Below the pieces are notes generated by a model. It worked only from the letters and a program-made list of their open reading frames with translations. It was not told the DNA's origin and searched no databases. From NCBI GenBank assembly GCA_015478855.1, contig JADMKJ010000119.1, forward strand, positions 20,804 to 84,803: a stretch of DNA of 64,000 bases, given 5' to 3'. The number at the start of each line of letters is the position of its first letter. Position 1 is the first letter of the stretch. Positions 56,010 through 62,655 of the stretch are shown in pieces. Origin of the DNA: Proteiniphilum sp. (GTDB lineage: Bacteria; Bacteroidota; Bacteroidia; Bacteroidales; Dysgonomonadaceae). Both the position numbers and the translations under genes were made by a program.

Positions 56010-57281
56010 ATGAAAAACTTATCGTTCATTCTGATTTTATTTTGTCTTTCATCTTCACTGAGTATCTATTCTGTGAATATAGAAATGCAGCAAAACCCTA
56101 CGCTGGTACTTAGAGGAAGGGTACTGGGTGGCGACACAAAAGAGCCGATGGTCAATGCGAGCATCTCAGTTCATCAGGAGAGTGTTTCAAGTGTAACCAA
56201 TCAGGATGGCTACTTTTCCATACGTGTTCCTGTCTCCGCACAAAATTCAGTACTTACCATACGTCATCTTGGGTATGAGAATAAGGAAATACCAATCAAC
56301 ACTCTGATTGACAACCCCAACAACCATATCACGCTGACACCCTCACCCATCGAGTTAAGTGAAATCCTGGTTGTTTCCGGCGACGGAGTCAACCTGGTGC
56401 GTGAAGCATTGCAACGCATACCTGAGAACTATCCGTCGGACCCCAACATGATGGTTGCTTTCTATCGCGAGTCAATAGAGAAGGGGTCAAACTACATCTC
56501 TCTGGTTGAGGCAGTACTTGATGTGTACAAAGCATCCTACAGGTCCTACAGCAACGACCAGGCACGGATATATATTGGAAGGAAAGCCACTGACATATCC
56601 CCCCGTGATACTGTTTTATTGAAGTTCCAGGGTGGTATAAGTGACGCCCTGATGCTCGATATTGCCAAAAATCCGGAAGTGGTCTTCGGCACTGATGGGG
56701 CGGAATATAGTTTTCACATCGAAGGGTTGATCAACATTAACAACAAACCTCACTACATCATTTCCTTTAATCCTAACCAGGGCATTGAAGAGATTCTCTT
56801 TAGGGGAAGTATTTATCTGGATGCCGAGTCACTAGCCTTTGCGCGCATGGAGTTCAACATGAATGTGGAAGACCGGAAAGATGCAACCAGTATTTTTATC
56901 AGAAGAAAACCCCGTAAAATGCGTGTGGAGGTAAAAGAGGCACATTACGTGGTGGACTATATTGAGAATGACGGGAAGTGGTATTTCAATTACAGCAGTA
57001 CCGAAGTGGAATTTCGCGTGAGGTGGACCAACCGGTTCTTTGGCTTGTTTGCCACATCCTATATTATCGGGTCGGAAATGGCTGTCACTGACAGGTACAA
57101 CGACAATGTGGTTAAGTTTCCCCGCAGTGAACGTATCCGTTCCACAGATGTGATTGCCGAGCGCGTGGAGTACTTCCTCGATCCCTTCTTCTGGGGTGAC
57201 TATAACGTGATTGAACCCGATCAGCAAATCACTGAAGCTATTAAACGACTGAGTGGTAAATTAAGACGAAGAACTGAATAA
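56010..57281 (+). CDS. Exported protein with a carboxypeptidase-regulatory-like domain
   Basis: A 423-residue protein with a signal peptide (about 1-21). An N-terminal CarboxypepD_reg-like Ig domain (about 30-110; LRGRVLGGDTKEPMVNASI, NQDGYFSI, LGYENKEI) leads into a longer region that is probably beta-rich. No TonB box, plug or barrel is present, so it is not a TonB-dependent receptor. Proteins of this layout are common in Bacteroidetes and of unknown role. It precedes rpsO but rpsO has its own promoter. Confidence 0.82.
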   Translation: MKNLSFILILFCLSSSLSIYSVNIEMQQNPTLVLRGRVLGGDTKEPMVNASISVHQESVSSVTNQDGYFSIRVPVSAQNSVLTIRHLGYENKEIPINTLIDNPNNHITLTPSPIELSEILVVSGDGVNLVREALQRIPENYPSDPNMMVAFYRESIEKGSNYISLVEAVLDVYKASYRSYSNDQARIYIGRKATDISPRDTVLLKFQGGISDALMLDIAKNPEVVFGTDGAEYSFHIEGLININNKPHYIISFNPNQGIEEILFRGSIYLDAESLAFARMEFNMNVEDRKDATSIFIRRKPRKMRVEVKEAHYVVDYIENDGKWYFNYSSTEVEFRVRWTNRFFGLFATSYIIGSEMAVTDRYNDNVVKFPRSERIRSTDVIAERVEYFLDPFFWGDYNVIEPDQQITEAIKRLSGKLRRRTE

Positions 57282-57294
57282 AAAGAGAAAACTG

Positions 57295-57325
57295 TTTGTA
57301 AATATAATTTTTAGGCGTATCTTTG
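57295..57325 (+). promoter_or_regulatory. Promoter of rpsO
   Basis: TTTG (57295-57298), 19 bases, TATCTTTG (57318-57325): a perfect match to the Bacteroidetes consensus, 42 bases before the ATG. It excludes the longer rpsO frame that begins inside it. Confidence 0.8.
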
Positions 57326-57367
57326 CCTCCCAAAAGTTTTTTTAAACGTAATATTTTACAAACAAGT

Positions 57368-57637
57368 ATGTATTTAGATTCTACCAAAAAGAAAGAAATC
57401 TTTGCAAAACACGGAACGTCTAACACTGATACCGGCTCACCAGAAGCGCAGATAGCATTGTTTTCATACCGTATTTCGCACTTGACTGGACATTTAAAGT
57501 CAAACAGAAAAGATTATAACACGGAAAGAGCATTGAGGATTTTAGTAGGTAAACGTCGTCGTTTACTTGATTACCTGGTCGAAACAGATATTGAAAGATA
57601 TCGTGCAATTATCAAAGAATTGGGTATCAGAAAATAA
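57368..57637 (+). CDS. rpsO: Ribosomal protein S15
   Basis: Small-subunit protein that binds the central domain of 16S rRNA. Start at 57368 (MYLDSTKKKE), 89 residues, the normal length. Conserved segments are HGTSNTDTGSPEAQIALFSYRI, HLKSNRKDYNTERALRILVGKRRRLLDYL and the C-terminal IKELGIRK. It is a single gene with a perfect promoter and a strong terminator. Confidence 0.97.
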   Translation: MYLDSTKKKEIFAKHGTSNTDTGSPEAQIALFSYRISHLTGHLKSNRKDYNTERALRILVGKRRRLLDYLVETDIERYRAIIKELGIRK

Positions 57638-57658
57638 TTTTCTCAGTATTAAAAACAG

Positions 57659-57692
57659 AAGAGGGTAGAAACAGTGTTCTATCCTCTTTTTT
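57659..57692 (+). terminator. Terminator of rpsO
   Basis: A 12-bp stem with one G-T pair (aagagggtagaa), 6-base loop, six Ts. Confidence 0.85.
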
Positions 57693-57786
57693 GATTTAAG
57701 ATGCAATGTTCAATCTAACAGTATTATAAGGACTTCATGCAAAGACAAGATGCTTCATAACTATGTTTTATAATATGTTTTTTTAT

Positions 57787-57817
57787 TTTGCACTGTCAGA
57801 ATAGTCCGCTATCTTTG
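57787..57817 (+). promoter_or_regulatory. Orphan promoter between rpsO and trxB
   Basis: TTTG (57787-57790), 19 bases, TATCTTTG (57810-57817): a perfect consensus match on the plus strand, with no plus-strand gene downstream before the convergent trxB. Confidence 0.75.
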
Positions 57818-57823
57818 TATCGA

Positions 57824-57910
57824 TAACCTAAAACAATCTTTTTTACCTTAATGCTGATACCACGTTAACCAATACAAAAGAGGCCTTCTCGTTCGAGGTG
57901 GCCTCTTTTC
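57824..57910 (+). ncRNA. Candidate small RNA, about 85 bases
   Basis: The orphan promoter predicts a start near 57824 and a hairpin terminator ends at 57909, so a transcript of about 85 bases is expected. It contains a U-rich stretch near its start, an unstructured middle and the terminator hairpin. Only a 5-codon frame (ATG at 57851) lies inside. It matches no RNA family I can name. Treat it as a predicted sRNA, not a proven one. Confidence 0.45.
57876..57909. terminator. Strong terminator between the candidate sRNA and trxB
   Basis: A 10-bp stem AAAAGAGGCC/GGCCTCTTTT with a further inner 3-bp helix. T-rich flanks lie on both sides, so it can also end the trxB transcript. Confidence 0.8.
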
Positions 57911-57939
57911 TTATTTGGTAAAAGAACCGTTAGGCTGTT

Positions 57940-58866
57940 TTAATTTTTTGTGCGGATATATTCGGTTGCGCTAAGTGCGGCAATCGTACCATCACTCACA
58001 GCAGTAGTCACCTGGCGGTAACGTTTCGCCACACAGTCGCCCGCTGCGAATACACCGGGCAAACTGGTTCTCATTTCCTGATCGACTACGAATTCGCCAC
58101 GCTCGTTGGTCTTCACGACCCCCTCAAAAGCTTCCGTATTGGGTATGTAGCCAATAAAGACAAAGACACCATCGGTCTCCAGGATTGTTAACGCACCCGT
58201 TTTGAGCTGTTCTATCTGCACATTTTGCAGCGTTCCGTTTCCCACATAGGCACGCAGCTCCGACTCCATGATAAAGTTGATTTTGGGATTGCGCTCAGCC
58301 TCTTCTACTGCATGGGCAAAAGCCTGAAAATGATCAAACTGATGCACGATGGTGACATGTGATGCGAAATGAGTGAGTGTGACCGCCTCTTCCAGGGCGG
58401 AGTTACCTCCTCCCACCACCACCAGCCTCTTGTCCCTGAAGAAATCAGCATCACAGGTGGCACAGTAAGAGATCCCCCGCCCTTCAAACTCTTTCTCTCC
58501 GGGAATATTGAGGGAACGGGGTTTACCACCGGGAGCAAGAATAACAGCTCTGGCACGGAATATTCTTCCGTCTTCCAGCTCCACCTCCTTTATTTCGTCG
58601 GCCAGACGATACTCCTTGATCTTCACGTTGGCCTTCAGCGTGCAGCCAAAACTCTTCGCCTGCCGCTTCATGATATCGGCCAGTTCATATCCTTTGGTCA
58701 TCTCCACACCGGGATAATTGGCGATTTCATTGGTCAGCACCATCTGCCCTCCGGTCACACCTTCGCTCAGTATCAGCGTGTCAAGCTTACCGCGGGAAGC
58801 ATAGATCCCTGCTGAGAGGCCTGCCGCACCGGCACCAAGTATCATCACATCATATATCTTTTCCAT
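57940..58866 (-). CDS. trxB: Thioredoxin reductase
   Basis: FAD enzyme that reduces thioredoxin with NADPH, or with another donor in some anaerobes. The 308-residue product has the FAD motif GAGAAGLSAGIYASR, the redox-active CATC (Cys135 and Cys138), the NAD(P)-type motif VVGGGNSALEEA, and the C-terminal FAVAGDC-like FAAGDCVAKRYRQV. Full length. The next gene upstream on the strand encodes a thioredoxin-fold protein with a disrupted CxxC, which may be its substrate. Confidence 0.95.
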   Translation of the reverse strand: MEKIYDVMILGAGAAGLSAGIYASRGKLDTLILSEGVTGGQMVLTNEIANYPGVEMTKGYELADIMKRQAKSFGCTLKANVKIKEYRLADEIKEVELEDGRIFRARAVILAPGGKPRSLNIPGEKEFEGRGISYCATCDADFFRDKRLVVVGGGNSALEEAVTLTHFASHVTIVHQFDHFQAFAHAVEEAERNPKINFIMESELRAYVGNGTLQNVQIEQLKTGALTILETDGVFVFIGYIPNTEAFEGVVKTNERGEFVVDQEMRTSLPGVFAAGDCVAKRYRQVTTAVSDGTIAALSATEYIRTKN

Positions 58867-59031
58867 TATTTTTTCACTCTTTGGCTATGAATAATAAATT
58901 GAGTAACCTTTTTACCATCTTCTCATGTTGATTTTATCAGGCTACCCTATTTCTTCAAAAAACTTCAAAAAAGTGCGGGAAACATACCATAAAGGCAACA
59001 CTCCCCACACCATTACTCAACAAATCCCCAC

Positions 59032-59379
59032 TTACGCGAGATACTGATCGAGATTAGCAGTTACCTGTGACATATCCTGAATGCTGGTTGTTGCCCTGGC
59101 TACCTGACCATTTTTGTAATACATGGTGAATGGCAGTCCCATAAATCCGCGACATTCGGGTGCATTGCGAATCACGCCCGACTCGGGACTATCGAATGCC
59201 ATTGAGTAGAATTTCACCCCGGGACGCTCCTCTTCGAGCTCTTCCATAATCTCATATACCGGGATACACATAGGTCCCATACGGCCGCAACACACCATCA
59301 CATTTTCGTTCTCGCTGATGATCCTCTGTAATTCATCCGCAGTTTCAATCTCCTGAATGTTTGTTCTTAAGTACTTCAT
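59032..59379 (-). CDS. Thioredoxin-fold protein with an atypical active site
   Basis: A 115-residue cytosolic thioredoxin-fold protein. The cis-proline segment GLPFTMYY (Pro83) and the overall spacing fit thioredoxin. At the active-site position WCGPC is replaced by CCGRMGPMC (Cys30, Cys31, Cys38). By alignment, Cys38 takes the place of the second active-site cysteine and the first is a glycine, so Cys30 or Cys31 would have to be the partner. A fourth cysteine, Cys76, lies just before the cis-proline loop. It is upstream of trxB on the same strand (165 bases), so it is a candidate TrxB substrate. Confidence 0.8.
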   Translation of the reverse strand: MKYLRTNIQEIETADELQRIISENENVMVCCGRMGPMCIPVYEIMEELEEERPGVKFYSMAFDSPESGVIRNAPECRGFMGLPFTMYYKNGQVARATTSIQDMSQVTANLDQYLA

Positions 59380-59497
59380 ATTATTGTTGTTTTATTGATT
59401 TAATTCCGGTTACAAAGGTAGGATATAATGAAATGGGGAACGAAAAAAAAGGACTGACATACTCCATGAAACAGGATGAAATAGATCAGTTATCGGG

Positions 59498-59511
59498 CTG
59501 ACGGAAATCAG
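59498..59511. promoter_or_regulatory. Weak inverted repeat upstream of the first Crp/Fnr gene
   Basis: CTGA-N6-TCAG centred about 46 bases upstream of the chosen ATG. It is shaped like a short Crp/Fnr half-site pair but is not a strong match. Confidence 0.2.
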
Positions 59512-59527
59512 TTTCCGGAAAAGATTG

Positions 59528-59535
59528 TATCTTTG
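59528..59535 (+). promoter_or_regulatory. -7 element of the first Crp/Fnr gene
   Basis: TATCTTTG lies 16 bases before ATG 59551. The TTG at 59533 is part of this box, so it is unlikely to be the start codon. No TTTG is found at the normal distance, as expected for an activator-dependent promoter. Confidence 0.45.
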
Positions 59536-59550
59536 AAAAAAATTGATGTG

Positions 59551-60243
59551 ATGAACCGTGAAATGAAAGAGGAGATGGATAACTGTGAAAAGATGGTCGC
59601 CTGCTTCAGGGACCTGAAACCGGATGAACTGGCACTGATCAGTTCGGGAAAGACGGAACTGACCTATCTTGCCGGGGAGAATCTTTTTAAACAGGGCGCA
59701 TTCTCCACCCATGTACTGCTGATTATGGATGGCCTTGTAAAGGTATACCTGCAAACGGGAAGAGAGAAGCAGCTTAACCTGCAGCTGGCCAAAGCGGGTG
59801 ATTTTCTCGCCTTCTCCACCCTTTTCGGGGAGAAGATACATGCTACCTCGGCAGTGGCACTTACCGACACACAGGTTTGTATGATTGACAGGGAGAAGAT
59901 GCGAACCCTGCTGCTGCGCAACGCGGAGTTCGCCATGCGCATCACCTCACGCAATTATCGCAACGAAAGACAGCTGCTCACTGTCATCGCGAATATGACC
60001 TACAAGCAAATGCGGGGGAAGGTGGCATCTGCGCTTCTTTATCTGAGTGGTGATGACTTCACCGGGCAGGAGGTGTTCGTTCATCTCTCCCGGCAGGACC
60101 TGGCTAATTTCGCTTCTGTGGCTACAGAGAGCGCCATCAAGCTGCTGAAAGAGTTTGAGCGTGACGGGGTGATTGTGCTCGAGGGGAAGGGTATAAATAT
60201 TATTGATCGCCCCGGTCTGGAGAAGATTGAGCGGCTGGGATAA
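59551..60243 (+). CDS. Crp/Fnr-family transcriptional regulator (first)
   Basis: A 230-residue regulator with an N-terminal cyclic-nucleotide-binding-like jelly roll (GENLFKQGAFSTHVLLIMDGLVKVY), a dimerisation helix, and a C-terminal winged helix (LSRQDLANFASVATESAIKLLKEFERDGVI). The canonical cAMP-binding RxS pocket is not evident, so it probably senses something other than cAMP. Two cysteines in NCEKMVAC lie near the N-terminus. The start is uncertain between 59551, 59563 and 59575. It is convergent with the second regulator and divergent from trxB's neighbour. Confidence 0.88.
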   Translation: MNREMKEEMDNCEKMVACFRDLKPDELALISSGKTELTYLAGENLFKQGAFSTHVLLIMDGLVKVYLQTGREKQLNLQLAKAGDFLAFSTLFGEKIHATSAVALTDTQVCMIDREKMRTLLLRNAEFAMRITSRNYRNERQLLTVIANMTYKQMRGKVASALLYLSGDDFTGQEVFVHLSRQDLANFASVATESAIKLLKEFERDGVIVLEGKGINIIDRPGLEKIERLG

Positions 60244-60405
60244 CCGCTGTCCGGAATGGTTTCACTCTTGTAGAGATCACTTGCATTTACGGGTTGCGAA
60301 ACTCCGACAGGTAAAAGATTTAGCTGCAACCGTCTGACATGAGAGGTGAGTCTTTAAAATAAGAGAGAGATTGCTCAATCACTCCCGGCAACAGGATAAT
60401 TGACC

Positions 60406-61083
60406 TTAACCGTTCTGACTGATGATCTTCAGTAATTTTTTATTGGTGATCTTCATATTTTTTCCCTTCATCTCTATGATGTCGTCCTGGATAAACTCCG
60501 AGAGGGCGCGGTTGATGCTCTCCCTGCCCGCATCCACCCAGTTACCTATATCTGATTGCGAGAGGGGAAGGGTAAACTGATCCGACTCAAAAAGATGCTC
60601 CGAAAATTCAAGCAGCACATCGGCAAGGTTCCCTCTCATCTGCTTCTGTGTACGGCTGGCACAACGCCGGTAAGCCTCAAGCTCACTCTTGCAGAGCTCC
60701 ATCAGGATATAATCCGAGAAAGCACTGTTCTCATTCTTCAACTTCTTGAACACCTCCAGATCGATAAAGCAGACCTCCGCATCGAGCACAGCGGTCACGC
60801 TATACTGGTTAATCTTATCACCAAGCGTCGTGGGCAGGCCAAGATAGGTTGGCGCCTTCACCAGGCGCACGATCTGTTCCCGTGAGGGGCCGGTGAGATG
60901 CACCTTGGCCATCCCCTTACGGAGAAAAACCACATTGGTGGAGAACACTCCCTGCTTGATGATCGAGTCTCCTTTCCTGAATTTCACCACCGCATGGTGA
61001 CCGCCCAACATCTCCATCTGGCAATCTTTCAGCTCTACAGAGGACTTCAACACACAGTCACAGTCGATGCATTCGTTTCTCAT
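60406..61083 (-). CDS. Crp/Fnr-family transcriptional regulator with N-terminal cysteines (second)
   Basis: A 225-residue regulator with an effector domain (KGDSIIKQGVFSTNVVFLRKG), dimerisation helix and winged helix (LSQSDIGNWVDAGRESINRALSEF). The N-terminus is cysteine-rich: Cys5, Cys8, Cys10 and Cys21, plus Cys105 in the core. This resembles the layout of Fnr, where N-terminal cysteines plus one core cysteine hold a [4Fe-4S] cluster that senses oxygen, though the spacing differs. It is transcribed away from the DsrE-TusA-Hdr operon, sharing a 180-base upstream region that has a perfect Crp-type dyad. Confidence 0.9.
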   Translation of the reverse strand: MRNECIDCDCVLKSSVELKDCQMEMLGGHHAVVKFRKGDSIIKQGVFSTNVVFLRKGMAKVHLTGPSREQIVRLVKAPTYLGLPTTLGDKINQYSVTAVLDAEVCFIDLEVFKKLKNENSAFSDYILMELCKSELEAYRRCASRTQKQMRGNLADVLLEFSEHLFESDQFTLPLSQSDIGNWVDAGRESINRALSEFIQDDIIEMKGKNMKITNKKLLKIISQNG

Positions 61084-61134
61084 TCTTTCACTTCATTAAA
61101 CCTGTCTATCTCATCTGATTACTGATCACTTCAA

Positions 61135-61142
61135 CAAAGGTA
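61135..61142 (-). promoter_or_regulatory. -7 element of the second Crp/Fnr gene
   Basis: Minus-strand TACCTTTG. A TTTG lies at 61165-61168 but with a long 22-base spacer. It overlaps the TGTGA-N6-TCACA dyad. Confidence 0.45.
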
Positions 61143-61150
61143 GAGAAAGA

Positions 61151-61166
61151 TGTGACATATCTCACA
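61151..61166. promoter_or_regulatory. Crp-type operator TGTGA-N6-TCACA
   Basis: A perfect 5+5 palindrome with a 6-base spacer, identical in form to the classical E. coli Crp consensus. It lies between the second Crp/Fnr gene and the DsrE2-like operon, overlapping the -33 region of the regulator promoter. It could serve autoregulation, operon control or both. Confidence 0.6.
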
Positions 61167-61263
61167 AAATAAAGTAAAAATATGCACCAGAGAAAAAATA
61201 ATTATTGAAGAATTATTTCTTTAATTTGCATATTATTCATTTACAAAATCATACAGACGATTT

Positions 61264-61830
61264 ATGGAAAAATCTACTCCCCTTTCAATGGAAGTGCTTC
61301 AACAAGAGCTGGAGAACATTAAAGCGAAAACAACGCTCCTCGAGGAATCACGAAAAGATCAGCTATCCATCGCCATCGTTTCAGGCGATATGGACAAGAT
61401 CCTGGCAGCGATGATCATCTCACTGGCGGCAGCTGCGATGGACTCCGAAGTGAAGCTCTTCTTCTCCTTCTGGGCACTCTCCGCACTGCGTGACCCAAAA
61501 AAGAAGGTAAAGAATAAAGATTTTATCTCGAAGATGTTCGGCATGATGCTTCCCAAAGGGCGCAACAAGCTGAAGCTCTCCAATATGAATATGTGTGGCA
61601 TGGGGCCGGTGATGATCAAAAGCCTGATGAAGAAACAAAACGTGATGTCACTCGATGCGATGTTCCGTGAGGCAGCCGATCTGGGCGTGGAGATCACGGT
61701 ATGCGAGATGTCGATGAACCTGATGGGTTTCAAAAAAGAGGAGATGATCGATTACCCGCATCTTCGCTATGCCGGTGCGACCACATTCGTGGCTGATGCA
61801 GGCGAGAGCAGCATGCAGTGGTTTATTTAA
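61264..61830 (+). CDS. DsrE2-like (DsrE/DsrF/DrsH) sulfur-carrier family protein
   Basis: A 188-residue protein of the DsrE2 branch, small sulfurtransferases that pass sulfane sulfur between carriers. A predicted coiled N-terminal helix (about 8-30) is followed by the DsrE core (SIAIVSGDMDKILAAMIISLAAAAMD), a hydrophobic stretch, and two cysteines placed for persulfide chemistry: Cys111 (NMNMCGMGP) and Cys147 (VCEMSMNLMGF). DsrE2 proteins are often fused to or encoded beside TusA, as here (tusA is 155 bases downstream). It opens a TusA/Hdr operon. Confidence 0.88.
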   Translation: MEKSTPLSMEVLQQELENIKAKTTLLEESRKDQLSIAIVSGDMDKILAAMIISLAAAAMDSEVKLFFSFWALSALRDPKKKVKNKDFISKMFGMMLPKGRNKLKLSNMNMCGMGPVMIKSLMKKQNVMSLDAMFREAADLGVEITVCEMSMNLMGFKKEEMIDYPHLRYAGATTFVADAGESSMQWFI

Positions 61831-61845
61831 CGTTACAAGGTAAGG

Positions 61846-61877
61846 AGGTTAGTAGGTTAGTAGGTTGGGAGGTTTGA
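61846..61877. repeat. 8-base tandem repeat (AGGTTAGT)
   Basis: Two exact units AGGTTAGT and two degenerate units (AGGTTGGG, AGGTTTGA), head to tail, just after the DsrE2-like gene. Confidence 0.7.
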
Positions 61878-61892
61878 AGTTCAAAGCTGATT

Positions 61893-61934
61893 GCTTATAG
61901 CTTACGGCTTACGGCTTACGGCTTATAACTTATA
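61893..61934. repeat. Six-unit 7-base tandem repeat (GCTTAYR)
   Basis: Units GCTTATA, three GCTTACG, GCTTATA and ACTTATA, head to tail, in the gap between the DsrE2-like gene and tusA. It uses the same 7-base phase as the repeat at 54028-54055. Confidence 0.75.
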
Positions 61935-61985
61935 GCTAACAAACTGACAACTGAGAAAAAAAATAATAATAAATAAATATTTACA

Positions 61986-62240
61986 ATGATGACAACAGAA
62001 GAATTAAAAGCAGTGACAGTAGCAAAATCGGTAGACGCACGCGGGACAGCATGTCCGGGACCGCTTCTTGAAGCGAAGAAAGCAATTGGCACGATCGGCA
62101 CGGGTGATGTGATGGAGATCCTCTCGGCAGATGAAGGAACCAAGTCGGATATCCCCAAATGGTGCAAAAAACAGGGTCATGAGTATCTCGGCGCTGTTGA
62201 GGAGAACGGATACTTCAAGGTATATATGAAGAAGAAATAA
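61986..62240 (+). CDS. tusA: TusA-family sulfur carrier protein
   Basis: An 84-residue TusA/SirA-fold protein that carries persulfide sulfur on a single cysteine. The motif TACPGPLLEAKKAI carries Cys23 in the expected CPxP position; the rest is the usual small alpha/beta fold (SADEGTKSDIPKWCKKQGHE). Two start codons are adjacent (61986 and 61989). Its place between a DsrE2-like gene and Hdr-type flavoproteins, and not in a tRNA-thiolation context, suggests a sulfur-metabolism role, by analogy with TusA in Hdr-like oxidation clusters. Confidence 0.93.
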   Translation: MMTTEELKAVTVAKSVDARGTACPGPLLEAKKAIGTIGTGDVMEILSADEGTKSDIPKWCKKQGHEYLGAVEENGYFKVYMKKK

Positions 62241-62253
62241 CCATTGGGCTATT

Positions 62254-62649
62254 ATGAATAAAAGTGCCAAGATACTGGTTTTTTCAACGGAGAAGATCTC
62301 CGATCCCGCCATCGACATGGCGGGGTTGCTGAAACTGCATTACCCCCCGACAGTCTACACCATCACGGTGCCCTGTTCGAGCGGTATCAAACCGGACTGG
62401 ATACTGCATGCCTACGAGAAAGGATTCGATGGGGTGTTTATCGCGGCTGACGGCAGTGACTGTGTCTTTGGAGAGAGTTGTACGGAGAAGACAGGCAACC
62501 TGGTCTCAGACACGCATAACAGGATGAAGGAGAAGAGCCTTGATCCGGCGCGTCTGCGCATGGCCGCCATCTGTTCCGTCTGCAGCGAAGCGTTCGTGAA
62601 GCAGGTACGCAGCTTCAACGAATATCTGATAAAAACAATCCATGCATAA
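62254..62649 (+). CDS. MvhD/FrhD-like (hydrogenase/Hdr electron-transfer subunit) protein with altered cysteines
   Basis: A 131-residue protein matching the MvhD-type subunit that links electron donors to HdrA. The family core is seen as LHYPPTVYTITVPCSSG and WILHAYEKGFDGVFIAADGSDC, followed by TGN. In MvhD, cysteines at the N-terminus (CNWC-type), in CSGR and in the GC...DC region hold a [2Fe-2S] cluster. Here the N-terminal pair is absent. Cys41 and Cys70 keep family positions, and Cys76, Cys107 and Cys110 (CSVC) are new. It is followed after 6 bases by the HdrA-like gene. Confidence 0.82.
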   Translation: MNKSAKILVFSTEKISDPAIDMAGLLKLHYPPTVYTITVPCSSGIKPDWILHAYEKGFDGVFIAADGSDCVFGESCTEKTGNLVSDTHNRMKEKSLDPARLRMAAICSVCSEAFVKQVRSFNEYLIKTIHA

Positions 62650-62655
62650 AGAGCG

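Larger units (their letters stand above)
57638..57939. other. Intergenic region between rpsO and trxB
   Basis: A gap of about 300 bases holding the rpsO terminator, an orphan plus-strand promoter and a second strong terminator. These define the candidate small RNA listed separately. Confidence 0.5.

Noticed and set aside
59533..59550. TTG start codon for the first Crp/Fnr gene
   Set aside because: The TTG is the end of a TATCTTTG promoter element, so it would not be transcribed. The ATG at 59551 or later is preferred.
61846..61934. CRISPR-like array
   Set aside because: The repeats are 7-8 bases, directly adjacent with no spacers, and no cas genes are present.
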